A DNA stretch of 64,000 bases from contig RPFO01000764.1 in the NCBI GenBank assembly GCA_009746045.1, forward strand, positions 192,501-256,500, given 5' to 3'. The position numbers and the translations under genes are program-made. The stretch is from Mesostigma viride (lineage: Eukaryota > Streptophyta > Mesostigmatophyceae > Mesostigmatales > Mesostigmataceae). Shown in pieces: positions 30,056 through 38,085 of the stretch. A model generated the notes under the pieces. It saw only the letters and a program-made list of their open reading frames with translations, did no database searches and had not been told where the DNA came from. Position 1 is the first letter of the stretch. Each line of letters starts with the position of its first letter.

Positions 30056-31336
30056 CACTTGGTGCGGCTTGCCGCGGAAGGCCATGACGAGCGCATTCAG
30101 GCCGCCTTGCAGGTGCTCCTCCCCGGCCCTAGCCTGCCAGCTCACTCCATGCGCTTGGCCACCCTCCCCTGCCGCATGGGCGGGTGTGGGCTCACCCGCG
30201 CCGCCCGCCTCGCCCCCGCCGCCTTCCTTGGCTCTGTTGCTCAGGCCTGGGCGGAGATCCGCCGGTTGGTCCCCAGCGCCGTCAGCGCCATTCCCGACTT
30301 GGTCACCCCATCCCCCTTCCCCTTTGTGCAGGCTGTGCAGGATTCTTACCTCGGGATCCAGCAGGCTTGCGACCTCGTCCGCCCCGCTCAGGCCGTCCAC
30401 CGTCGCCTGCCCCGGGGCACGCCCGGCGTGTCCACTGTCGTCAGTCCTAGTGTCTTCCCTGCCTGCGTTCATGAAAAACAACAAAAGACCTACGCGGGTA
30501 TACTACACTGTGCCGACTGGATGGGTCTGCATGCGAGCTTGAACGATCAGGGGAAGGCTTGGCTTCACTCCGTTTCCCTTGAGGGGAGCGTGGGGTCCGC
30601 ATTCCTGCGCGCCCTCCCCATGAGCCCTTTGTTCACACTGGTTCCGGCCCTTTACGCCATCGCTCTCCGCCACCAGCTCTTTGCCCCGCAACCTCTCATC
30701 ACGGCGGGTGCGTCCTGCGGCAGCTGCGGGCTTGCTCTGGATACTACTGGGACGCACTACATCGCGTGCATGGGTGGCCAGCAGAACCAGAACTGGTTCC
30801 TCTATCTCCATACCGCTCTCCTCCGGGTGGTGTGTGCCATGGTTCGGTCGGTCTTTCCCCACTCCACCATTAAGTGCGAGGACGCGGATGGGGCCGCCCT
30901 CTACTCACCCAACCACCGCCCCGACATTACCGTGCTTGACTACGACGGGCAGGGTTGCCACCTGCTCATCGATGTCTCCGTGGCTCGGCCGCTTTCCGGT
31001 CGCCACATCCTCCGGGCGGCTGTGGATGCCGGCGCTGCTGCCGCTGTGGCTGAGCGCGACAAGTTTGCCTCCTACGGCAATGTGGGGCCCCACCGGGTCA
31101 TCCCCTTTGTCCTTGAGGAGTTCGGGGCCATGGGCCCCAAGACAGCGGAGTTTTTCCACGAGTGCTGCCAGCGCCGTGAAGACCGCCTCGACCTCGAGGG
31201 TCAGACCGCCCCGTGGTCGGCCCGCACGTGGTCCTCGTATTGGCGGCAGCGTCTGTCACTCGCCCTCACTCGCACCGTGGCTGATGTGTTATTCCGCCGC
31301 ACCCGGGCCGACTTTGTCGCGACCCACGCGGTCTAG
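30056..31336 (+). CDS. Non-LTR polyprotein, C-terminal part with restriction-like endonuclease
   Basis: It continues the RT frame after the C-run indel: HLVRLAAEGHDERIQ, a GGCGLTRAARLAPAAFLGS thumb region, then a CCHC-type cluster (CGSC to GTHYIAC, ~30716-30769). A PD-(D/E)xK-like core follows, RPD (30918) to LIDVSVARP (~30965) and a K-F-Y helix. This RPD-x-DV arrangement is that of the restriction-like endonuclease of R2-type LINEs, which nicks the target. The stop is TAG 31334-31336. The truncated copy at 56013-56730 preserves the same frame. Confidence 0.8.
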   Translation, partial: HLVRLAAEGHDERIQAALQVLLPGPSLPAHSMRLATLPCRMGGCGLTRAARLAPAAFLGSVAQAWAEIRRLVPSAVSAIPDLVTPSPFPFVQAVQDSYLGIQQACDLVRPAQAVHRRLPRGTPGVSTVVSPSVFPACVHEKQQKTYAGILHCADWMGLHASLNDQGKAWLHSVSLEGSVGSAFLRALPMSPLFTLVPALYAIALRHQLFAPQPLITAGASCGSCGLALDTTGTHYIACMGGQQNQNWFLYLHTALLRVVCAMVRSVFPHSTIKCEDADGAALYSPNHRPDITVLDYDGQGCHLLIDVSVARPLSGRHILRAAVDAGAAAAVAERDKFASYGNVGPHRVIPFVLEEFGAMGPKTAEFFHECCQRREDRLDLEGQTAPWSARTWSSYWRQRLSLALTRTVADVLFRRTRADFVATHAV

Positions 31337-31546
31337 ATTCCTTCCAGGCCTGCATGGTGGGCCGGCAGCGCTGTTGCTGCGTGTAGTTTTGTGATGTATA
31401 GTTAGTTGTACCTTGTGCCGCTGGCGTGATCCTTGGATGTCTGTGTCAGATTACTATTAATTTCTTCAGGGTTATTCTCCCAGTCATCGGTTTTTTCCTT
31501 ATGTTGCATGCCTATCTCACCTTCGTAATCTATCATTCTCAATGAA
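31337..31546 (+). other. 3' UTR of the non-LTR element
   Basis: This ~210-bp UTR ends in AATGAATATATATA. The same sequence recurs at 55770-55984 and 56731-56945, each time running into TA repeats, which defines the 3' end of the family. Confidence 0.85.
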
Positions 31547-31924
31547 TATATATATAACCCCTATTGAGTGATAGGGGCTTGTGGGGTACCGGGGAGCTAT
31601 TATTGAGTGATGATGATTGAGTGATAATTGAGTGATAAAATATTGGAGTTTTTTTGACTTTTTACTGACACCCGTCACGGGCTTACTGCCCCTTCTCAAC
31701 CCCCGCCAACCTTGGCTCGAGGGTCGCCGGGCTTTAGAGGTGCTTTATAATGCTGGCATCCGTCACCACCAGCCGTGGGGCTGCCGCCTACCGATCCCCT
31801 CCTACTCCCGAGCCTGGGGGTGCGATGGTTCGTGACGGGCGTGAAAAGTGTGACTTCCGTTTTGCTCAACCATGACCGACCGCGGACAGCGGGGTTGGGT
31901 GAGAACTGTGGGAGAAGGTTCGGC

Positions 31925-31971
31925 GTTCTGCCCAACTTTTATACCAAAAGCTTTTAAGAGTTGGGCAGAAC
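31925..31971. other. Hairpin in the left TIR, copy 1
   Basis: 13-bp arms GTTCTGCCCAACT and AGTTGGGCAGAAC enclose a 21-nt AT-rich spacer containing AAAAGCTTTT. An identical hairpin lies 188 bp further on, and both are mirrored in the right TIR. It is a candidate origin or recognition site for the provirus helicase or integrase. Confidence 0.75.
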
Positions 31972-32112
31972 GCGGGACCTCGAAAAGTCAAGCTCACCGC
32001 CCAGCGCGCACCCGGGTCGATGGGCGGCGTGAAAAATGTGACTTCCGTTTTGCTCAACCATTACCGACCGCGGACAGCGGGGGTGTGTGAGGACGGCGGG
32101 AGAAGGTTCGGC

Positions 32113-32159
32113 GTTCTGCCCAACTTTTATACCAAAAGCTTTTAAGAGTTGGGCAGAAC
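32113..32159. other. Hairpin in the left TIR, copy 2
   Basis: It has the same 13-bp arms and 21-nt spacer as the copy at 31925-31971. Confidence 0.75.
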
Positions 32160-32306
32160 GCGGGACCCCGAAAAGTCAAGCTCACCGCCCAGCGCGCACC
32201 TGGGTCGCTGGAAAACCCAGCCCTGGTCGGGAAATTCGCGGAACTTTCGTGCAGGGGTCTGCGTCCTCGCGGTACTCGGGAAGGGCGGGAGAGGGGGTGG
32301 CGGGGT

Positions 32307-32687
32307 TTAGCGAATGTCTCTCCAGAGTTGCAGTTGCTCCTTCACCTTCGCGAATGTCGGCGAAGAGATGGACTGCCTGCCCGTGACGCAACCGGCCATG
32401 ATGGAGAGAACCGCGAGGTCCTCACACACCTTGTGAACGTCGTCGGGGGTCGCCTCGCTACCTAGTGCGCGTGAGGCGGCGGCTAGGAGGGTCAAAGGAT
32501 TGTCAAGCTGTTCTAACTCTAAACGGTAGTTGTCATCGTACGGGTCAGGCTTTCCGGCGATGATGCAGGATATGCGCGCCACCTCTGCGGCGTTGCGGGC
32601 CCGCTCGCTGCCGTCCTGGATGTACCCGCCACTACCCGGCTTGCAGGCCTCGATGCAGTTCAGAATGTCGTTCATGGTCACGAACAT
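32307..32687 (-). CDS. PLV protein of unknown function (126 aa)
   Basis: ATG 32687 follows a CTATACAG motif. The protein is mostly helical and soluble-looking (NDILNCIEACKPG, RARNAAEVARISCIIAG, NPLTLLAAASRALGSEATPDDVHKVCEDLAVLSIMAG). No signal or membrane segment is convincing. It is the last gene of the minus-strand series, and its stop codon overlaps the inner edge of the TIR. No family recognised. Confidence 0.6.
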   Translation of the reverse strand: MFVTMNDILNCIEACKPGSGGYIQDGSERARNAAEVARISCIIAGKPDPYDDNYRLELEQLDNPLTLLAAASRALGSEATPDDVHKVCEDLAVLSIMAGCVTGRQSISSPTFAKVKEQLQLWRDIR

Positions 32688-32728
32688 GTTGGAAGCTGTA
32701 TAGATTCACGAAAAGAAAATTTTATTGA

Positions 32729-32911
32729 TTAGTTATGTTTATTATCAGGGGATGGGGCGGGAGTCGGAGTGCCCTCGGAGTCTGGCGCGATTTCAAAAGG
32801 GGCGTACACGACCTCATAGGCGCGCCTGTACGTCGGGCTCCTTCTAATCCTCCTTATTGACTCCTCCAGAATTTCTGAGTACTCGTAACCAAGCTTTAAA
32901 CAGTTGCCCAT
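32729..32911 (-). CDS. PLV small protein starting MGNC (60 aa)
   Basis: A short ORF fills the space between two larger genes. The MGNC start resembles dual-acylation (myristoyl/palmitoyl) sites, although position 6 is Lys and not the preferred Ser/Thr. The middle is basic and helical (SIRRIRRSPTYRRAYEV); the tail is Pro-rich. A membrane-associated virion or assembly role is conjecture. Confidence 0.5.
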   Translation of the reverse strand: MGNCLKLGYEYSEILEESIRRIRRSPTYRRAYEVVYAPFEIAPDSEGTPTPAPSPDNKHN

Positions 32912-32945
32912 AGAAGTGTTTCAACCTATGTTGAGCTTTTTTAAC

Positions 32946-33440
32946 CTACTTGTGATGGCACTTGCACTTGTCGAACCCGCGAATTTTCTCAAAACGCAAG
33001 ATGCAAAGAAACGACTCGTGGGTTAGTGGGATGAATTGTTTGTCATCAACTCCTCTGTCAATGTGCACTAAACCGATCTCGAGTCTCCCGCCATTCCTAA
33101 ACAAGTGATCGTTTTTTAGGTTGAAAAATGCATGGTCGTTTATCACGGTGTACGAGGCGGCAACATCTTTGCATTCTTCCGTACATAGCACGACACTGTC
33201 TTGTGGGTTATGCTCTCCTCCAGAAAAACTTGAAGAAACTAGTCCGACAAGCGAGTAATTTTCTTGGTTTTCCACGTCCTTGAGATATGCGAAATGGACC
33301 CCTCCGCGCCATGTGCTGTCTATGATAGGCGCTCTTGGGTCTGGCTTGATATCGAAAGAATAAATTCCATTGTACTCGTCGATTGTGTTCTGTGACGCGA
33401 CAGAATCTAAAGCGATTTGGTAAATTGTGGGATAATCCAT
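32946..33440 (-). CDS. PLV protein of unknown function (164 aa)
   Basis: ATG 33440 is preceded by a TTATAAG motif. The protein looks like a compact beta-rich domain (YNGIYSFDIKPDPRAPIIDSTWRGGVHFAYL, SGGEHNPQDSVVLC, RLEIGLVHIDRG) and ends in a Cys/His tail CKCHHK. The composition would suit a virion surface or minor capsid component. It sits downstream of the adhesin gene in the late-type gene block. No family recognised. Confidence 0.6.
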   Translation of the reverse strand: MDYPTIYQIALDSVASQNTIDEYNGIYSFDIKPDPRAPIIDSTWRGGVHFAYLKDVENQENYSLVGLVSSSFSGGEHNPQDSVVLCTEECKDVAASYTVINDHAFFNLKNDHLFRNGGRLEIGLVHIDRGVDDKQFIPLTHESFLCILRFEKIRGFDKCKCHHK

Positions 33441-33488
33441 GGCTTTATTACAACTTATAAGAGATAATAGTTCTAGTCTTAAAGTTCT

Positions 33489-35180
33489 CTACGCTGGGAT
33501 GGCGGCGGGAGTGCCCCACTTGGCCACGAGGTATCCGCGGATCCGTTCAAGCTCCGCTGACGTTTTGGCGGTGTTGTAGATTAGGATCTCGCCGATCCAC
33601 CCGTCAAAGGCACGACTCGCGTTGACCGAGTCTCCTCCAATAGAGAGATTTCCTGAACCAGTTGTAGGGTCCGATCCGATTCTGTTATAACCAGCTCGTC
33701 CGTCGAAGCGGGTGAAAAGTGCGTTTGTACTGCTGTTGCATGAAATCGCCATGACGTGTGCCTTGTTGTCAAAGAACTGAGCCCTTGTGCTCACGGTTTC
33801 GTATACAGAACCGGGAGCGAATAGGAGAACGGTCTGTGCCTCTGACTGATAAGACATGAGATAACAATTGCCGTTCGACGATCCAAGCATATACCCTCTA
33901 ATACCCGTATACCCCCCTACTACTGGATACGTCGCAGTCGTTAGCTGTTTGGCGACTAGGAGGATGCTCGCATTGACACCGACAGTGTTCCAGAAATTGT
34001 TCACGGTCTCTAACAAGCCAGACCGCGAGTTGATAAAGCGGAGGGACCGTTTCGAGTTCAGTTCAGCCGTATCCAGCGTAGGGCATTTGGTGGAAGTTGC
34101 CTGCGTCACGTGGTACCCGTTCGGCCCCTTGTCGTTCATCCGCATCACATTCCCGCCCGCCGTGTTTTGCTGGGTCGTGCCGGACGTGTCGCTGAACATC
34201 GTGGCGCTGTCGGACGGATCGTACCACGCGAACAGTGCGGGGTCCGTTGCCGGGTTGTAATTGTACGTGAATGACAGTGTGTTTGATGTCGTGTTTCCAA
34301 GCCCTGACGTCGCGCTCGTCACGGTGCCCGCGCCCATGCTTACCGTCGTCGCGAAGTCAGACATGGTAGGGGTCACGTCGAACGTGTACGTGGCGCCACT
34401 TCCCAACAAGTTGGACGCGGTTCCGTTGGTTACGGTGATGTCGCCCAACGAGAACCCGGCGACCGACGTGCTAAAAGTGGCCGTGACTGGGTAAACGGCA
34501 CCCGTCGGGGTTCCGGACGCAAGAGTCACCGACGGATTCGCCGAGTACGTGAACGACAGTGTGTTAGATGCCACGTTGGCGTTCCCTGTCGATGCGTCAA
34601 CAACAGCACCCGCGCCCACGCTAACGTTCGTGGCAGAATTGGCTGTAGTTGGCGTCACCTGGAAGGCGTACGACGCCCCGCTGCCGGTCAGGTTGGCGGC
34701 TGTCCCGTTTGTCACCGTGATATCGCCCAGCTCGAACCCCGTGACGGACCTGCTGAACGTGGCGGTCACGTCCACGGAACTGGTGGTGGGCGTCGAGCCC
34801 GCGGTCGTCGCGAGAGTCACCGTCGGAGGGGGCGAGTACGTGAAGGAGAGGGTGGAGGAGGCCGTGTTGCCGATTCCTAGCGTGTTGATTGCTGCGTTTG
34901 CTCCAACGCTGACGGTTGTCAGTGAATAAGCGACTGCCGGAGTCACCGTGAACGTGTAGGAGGTGTCGCTACCCGTTAAACCGGATGCAGTACCATTTAT
35001 GACAGCGATATCACCCAAGGCGAAACCGGTGACTGGTTGGCTGAATGTTGCTGTAACTGCAATCGGGGAGGCGCTGGGATATGATCCTCCTGTAGCTGTT
35101 AATGTGATTGACGGCGCTATTCTTACCGGGTTACGCTTCTTCCGCATCAAAGCAGGACAAACACCATACTCAAACGACAT
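33489..35180 (-). CDS. PLV virion adhesin with Ig-like repeats and a LamG-type domain
   Basis: This is a 563-residue protein. Residues ~25-310 contain three similar ~95-residue Ig-like repeats with the pattern VTATFS-PVTGF-LGDI-V-NGTAS-L-GS---YTF-VTP, as in bacterial surface proteins. Residues ~325-560 form a LamG/concanavalin-like domain (FAWYDPSDSATMF, INSRSGLLETVNNFWNT, FDGWIGEILIYNTAKTSAELERIRGYLVAKWG). No transmembrane segment is seen. Host attachment by a fibre-like protein is likely by analogy. The repeat type suggests acquisition from bacteria. A GTATAC motif lies 8 bp before the ATG. Confidence 0.75.
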   Translation of the reverse strand: MSFEYGVCPALMRKKRNPVRIAPSITLTATGGSYPSASPIAVTATFSQPVTGFALGDIAVINGTASGLTGSDTSYTFTVTPAVAYSLTTVSVGANAAINTLGIGNTASSTLSFTYSPPPTVTLATTAGSTPTTSSVDVTATFSRSVTGFELGDITVTNGTAANLTGSGASYAFQVTPTTANSATNVSVGAGAVVDASTGNANVASNTLSFTYSANPSVTLASGTPTGAVYPVTATFSTSVAGFSLGDITVTNGTASNLLGSGATYTFDVTPTMSDFATTVSMGAGTVTSATSGLGNTTSNTLSFTYNYNPATDPALFAWYDPSDSATMFSDTSGTTQQNTAGGNVMRMNDKGPNGYHVTQATSTKCPTLDTAELNSKRSLRFINSRSGLLETVNNFWNTVGVNASILLVAKQLTTATYPVVGGYTGIRGYMLGSSNGNCYLMSYQSEAQTVLLFAPGSVYETVSTRAQFFDNKAHVMAISCNSSTNALFTRFDGRAGYNRIGSDPTTGSGNLSIGGDSVNASRAFDGWIGEILIYNTAKTSAELERIRGYLVAKWGTPAAIPA

Positions 35181-35206
35181 GGAGCTAGTATACTACCACA
35201 ATGACA

Positions 35207-35371
35207 CTATTTTTTTGGCAGAGGATACTGGAACTTGGGTTCCATCAGCGGGCCCTTCTTGGCCGGCAAGTTAGTCGCCGTGCCATTATCGGCCAGCTCA
35301 GGGGTGTCGAAGACCAGCGTGACTCTGTTGAGAGGATTCGCGGTGTATCGCGGGTCCTTGAGATAATCCAT
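35207..35371 (-). CDS. PLV small protein (54 aa)
   Basis: A short frame from ATG 35371 to TAG at 35207 occupies the gap between the adhesin and major capsid genes. It reads MDYLKDPRYTANPLNRVTLV and ends in a Lys/Pro-rich tail. It is compactly placed, with 26 bp to the next gene and a GTGTATAG motif 8 bp upstream of the ATG, as for its neighbours. A minor virion component is possible; no family recognised. Confidence 0.55.
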   Translation of the reverse strand: MDYLKDPRYTANPLNRVTLVFDTPELADNGTATNLPAKKGPLMEPKFQYPLPKK

Positions 35372-35401
35372 CGAATGCTATACACTAACCATCAGACATT
35401 T

Positions 35402-36646
35402 TTACAGGTACACGGCCGCCTGCCGCCCTGCGCCGACGTCCATCTTCGCCTCCATCTCTACGAAGATGTACGAGACATGACCCGCACCCGCGCTGTCGAC
35501 GCGCAGAGTCACTACCGATGCAGTGCCCCGTAGATCGAGACCGCTCTGGTACTCGGCGCCAGCACATGGCATGTTGAGGTGACAAGCCATGACGAAATCG
35601 CTACCAGCCCATGTCTCGGGATTGATGTCTGCCCTTGCGCACGACAGACTGTTCCCCTGGTCATTGAAGGCGCTAACCAGGTTCACCCATGCCTCTGTGA
35701 TGCCCATCCTGTACGCTGGTGTCTGATTGCTGCCGTTGATGTCGAACTGGAATCCGGTGAGGCCGTCGGCGGTGTGCGCGAACATGGTGTTGTATCGCGC
35801 GTTTGCCACATCAGCTGCGGCTGCTACCTGGACGGCCAACAACTTTGACGCGGATGCTGACGAGAGGGTAGCCTTGATGCTGTAGGTGTCGCCGGGAATC
35901 GTCTGTTTGGTCGATTGCCAGGTCTTCCACCTGAACGGCAAGGTGCCACCCTCAGCCAGCCGAGACGCGAAGATCTGAGAGACCACATCCTCTTGGAACC
36001 TGTACGTGTCGATCGAGAAATGGATGTCATTCAGCTCAAACCCGAGACCAGCCCCAGCCGCAACACCACCACCAGCAGCAGCTCCTGGGATCATCACCCC
36101 GCCGTCCATGAGCGTGATGCGGATCTCGATCGGTGGAAAGAGACTGAGGTCGATGATTCGAGGGTCGCCGGACAAGAACCCGAGCCAGTTGTCAATAATA
36201 CCCTTTTGTGCCGTGTTTTCTGTCAGGGTTACGTTAGCCGTGTCGTTGAGAGACCAACCGGCAGGCCCCTGAGAGTTGATAAATCCCTGTCCTCCATGGA
36301 CCGTCAACAAAGTGTTGAAGAGCTGGGCGTAATCGTTGATCGAGTCCACAGACTGGCCACCAACCAGCACCTCGAGCCGCCTGATGAGCGAAGACGTGTA
36401 CGGTGGAAACTTGCAAAAACCAGCCGTCGTAGTCGGTGTCGCTTCAAAGAACATGGCGAACGAGTGAAGGTCGGCAAACCCATGGGTAGGCAGCCGGACC
36501 GCCACCACCGACCCCTGCTTGATGCCGGAGTTGGCGGAGAGCGTGGAGAGCTGTACGCGGGACGTGGAGTGCTGACCGAGCGTCTTAATGAGGTACTGCA
36601 TGGACTTCGGGATCGCGCGATTGTACCAAGAACCGTCAGAAGACAT
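35402..36646 (-). CDS. MCP: PLV major capsid protein (double jelly roll)
   Basis: At 414 residues this matches the compact major capsid proteins of algal PLVs. The N-terminus (SWYNRAIPKSMQYLIKTLGQ) is followed by jelly-roll features: RVQLSTLSANSGIKQGSVVAVRLP, then PPYTSSLIRRLEVLVGGQSVDSINDYAQLFN, a segment often seen in PLV/virophage capsids. The second roll covers about residues 200-410, ending GHVSYIFVEMEAKMDV. Trimers would form the hexon-like capsomers. GGTATAC lies 10 bp before the ATG. The identification is by pattern and gene neighbourhood, not by alignment. Confidence 0.8.
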   Translation of the reverse strand: MSSDGSWYNRAIPKSMQYLIKTLGQHSTSRVQLSTLSANSGIKQGSVVAVRLPTHGFADLHSFAMFFEATPTTTAGFCKFPPYTSSLIRRLEVLVGGQSVDSINDYAQLFNTLLTVHGGQGFINSQGPAGWSLNDTANVTLTENTAQKGIIDNWLGFLSGDPRIIDLSLFPPIEIRITLMDGGVMIPGAAAGGGVAAGAGLGFELNDIHFSIDTYRFQEDVVSQIFASRLAEGGTLPFRWKTWQSTKQTIPGDTYSIKATLSSASASKLLAVQVAAAADVANARYNTMFAHTADGLTGFQFDINGSNQTPAYRMGITEAWVNLVSAFNDQGNSLSCARADINPETWAGSDFVMACHLNMPCAGAEYQSGLDLRGTASVVTLRVDSAGAGHVSYIFVEMEAKMDVGAGRQAAVYL

Positions 36647-36686
36647 GGTGTGTGTTGTATACCTTCTACCTTAGATAAAAATCCGG

Positions 36687-36971
36687 CTAGCTTAGGAACT
36701 TACCAAGCAGCGGGTTGGACGCCCTGTGCGCGTCCACCTTCCTCTCGATGTGCGAAAGGGCGTCGAGTCCGGTCTTCGCGGCCTTGTAGACCGTTCCCAA
36801 GACTGGGGAGCTTTCGATGAGTTTGCTGGGAACGTGCCCGAGAGCTGCGTCCGCGGCACCGGCGGCACCCTTGATGAACCGCGCGCCCTCACCGACTTTC
36901 CTGATCGCATCCCCCGCCATGTGTCCGATTTTACGCGCGGTGCTCACGACTTTGCCGAAATCAAGCTTCAT
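36687..36971 (-). CDS. PLV small basic amphipathic protein (94 aa)
   Basis: ATG 36971 overlaps the end of the penton-like gene by 11 bp. The protein is Lys/Ala/Gly-rich, with amphipathic helices (FGKVVSTARKIGHMAGDAIRKVGEG, RFIKGAAGAADAALGHV, AKTGLDALSHIERKV). Size, charge and position between penton and major capsid genes recall the membrane-active or cement proteins of adenoviruses and PLVs. That role is inferred. GGTATA lies 10 bp upstream of the start. Confidence 0.6.
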   Translation of the reverse strand: MKLDFGKVVSTARKIGHMAGDAIRKVGEGARFIKGAAGAADAALGHVPSKLIESSPVLGTVYKAAKTGLDALSHIERKVDAHRASNPLLGKFLS

Positions 36972-37818
36972 CCTCTTCGTTTATACCTACCTGGTTAGAT
37001 AATCTTCTCGCAGGCAGAACGTCCTTGTCGAGCGCCATGTACTTGAGAATACCCCCGATCTTCCGCGCCTCGACCCCCATGGCCTTTTGCGGGGATATCC
37101 GGAAAGTCAGCTGAACCACCCAGTCGCTGTACAGCTGGATCGGTGCGTCGTCCTCGTCTAACAGGCGCAGGCTGATCGACCTAGGTGAGTCTCGCAAGTG
37201 CTGCCACAGTGGACTCTGCGCCTGCCATATGATGGGCTCGAGAAATTTGGACAGGTTCGGACAACACGCCAACAGACCGCCGTAGACCGTCCCGTGGGTC
37301 GCCGAAACCACATTCCCGCGCACGATGTCCGAGTAAACATACACGGCCCGCAGCCGCCCGTTCGTGGCTGGTCGGTTGCTGTAAACGACGAACTGGTCAT
37401 TCGACTGATGAATGCCGGGTGTTAGCCCGAGGACCCGCCCGACCGACTCGCCAACCAGGAACTGGAACGGACTCTCTGCAACGAACGTGTACCGACTATT
37501 GGCCCGATCATAGGTGACTGTGAAGCTGCTGTCGATTGTCAATAAAGTCGTCTCGATGTTCTGGCGGTTCTCGATGGTGGTCCACGACCCGACCGGCAGC
37601 GAGACCGTGTGCGCCGTCGCCATCGTGACCTCAAAGGTGTTGTTATTGCTGTTGATGTGTGTCTGCTCGTAGGGAATCGTCAGCAGGGTCAGCCCCACGT
37701 CGTGGTAATCCTCTAGCAGGCCAGCAGGGATGTCCCAAATTGGATCATGGAGACCGCCCCTGGTCCTGTTCTCGGTCCTCAGCGTCAACGTCCTGCACTC
37801 CTGAACGTACTCCTTCAT
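36961..37818 (-). CDS. PLV penton-like minor capsid protein
   Basis: This 285-residue, beta-rich protein lies directly upstream of the capsid gene cluster. Segments such as HINSNNNTFEVTMATAHTV, LPVGSWTTIENRQNIETTL, FQFLVGESVGRVLGLTPGI, RAVYVYSDIVRGNVV and LRLLDEDDAPIQLYSDWVV resemble the single jelly-roll penton (minor capsid) proteins of PLVs and Polintons. The QLYSDWVVQLTFRI ending is typical of that fold's last strands. It would occupy the capsid vertices. Confidence 0.72.
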   Translation of the reverse strand: MKEYVQECRTLTLRTENRTRGGLHDPIWDIPAGLLEDYHDVGLTLLTIPYEQTHINSNNNTFEVTMATAHTVSLPVGSWTTIENRQNIETTLLTIDSSFTVTYDRANSRYTFVAESPFQFLVGESVGRVLGLTPGIHQSNDQFVVYSNRPATNGRLRAVYVYSDIVRGNVVSATHGTVYGGLLACCPNLSKFLEPIIWQAQSPLWQHLRDSPRSISLRLLDEDDAPIQLYSDWVVQLTFRISPQKAMGVEARKIGGILKYMALDKDVLPARRLSNQVGINEEDEA

Positions 37819-38056
37819 TCTCTACTATGACTTCAGAAGTTATTTCGTTCTTGCCGTGGATCAGGACCTTGCCACTCTCTCCCGCAAGCCCGCGCGATTT
37901 CCTCTTGAGGACCCTCCTCTCCTTCCCGGTGAGCGGCTTGCTCCTACAGTACAGCATGGCTGCCTCGATGAACTCGCGAGGGGTGTCGGGGTAGAGTGTC
38001 ATCCACTGGGCGATCTGCAGCATCTCGGCGTCGGAAAAGAGGTTGTCCATATTCAT
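37745..38056 (-). CDS. PLV small protein (103 aa)
   Basis: The first ATG is at 38056 (MNMDNLFSDAEML). It has a helical N-terminal half (EMLQIAQWMTLYPDTPREFIEAAMLYCRS), a basic middle (GKERRVLKRKSRG) and an acidic end. The 3' end overlaps the penton-like gene by about 74 bp, in keeping with a compact viral genome. No family recognised; a capsid-associated or regulatory role is possible. Confidence 0.55.
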   Translation of the reverse strand: MNMDNLFSDAEMLQIAQWMTLYPDTPREFIEAAMLYCRSKPLTGKERRVLKRKSRGLAGESGKVLIHGKNEITSEVIVENEGVRSGVQDVDAEDREQDQGRSP

Positions 38057-38085
38057 AGACCTTTGCAATATAGCATTCGAAATTT

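Larger units (their letters stand above)
25216..31546 (+). mobile_element. Full-length non-LTR retrotransposon with restriction-like endonuclease
   Basis: The element consists of tandem 231-bp monomers, a GC-rich leader, a long polyprotein frame and a ~210-bp 3' UTR, and lies between TA microsatellites. The RT-then-RLE order and the N-terminal zinc fingers place it near the R2/R4/NeSL-type LINEs. Two truncated copies of the same family (55756-55984 and 55991-56945) and one diverged copy (56960-59168, minus) lie to the right. Confidence 0.85.
31546..32310 (+). repeat. Left terminal inverted repeat of the PLV
   Basis: It pairs with 54990-55755. It starts AACCCCTATTGAGTGATAGG after TA repeats, and has short TGAGTGAT repeats in the outer 100 bp. 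It contains two ~188-bp direct repeats (about 31849-32036 and 32037-32213), each with a hairpin. The inner end is the GGGGTTTAG at 32310, so the stop codon of the first gene lies just inside the repeat. Confidence 0.93.

Noticed and set aside
31632-32090. ORFs of 60-79 residues inside the TIRs
   Set aside because: They occur in both TIRs in mirrored form, overlap hairpins and subrepeats, and show no coding signature.
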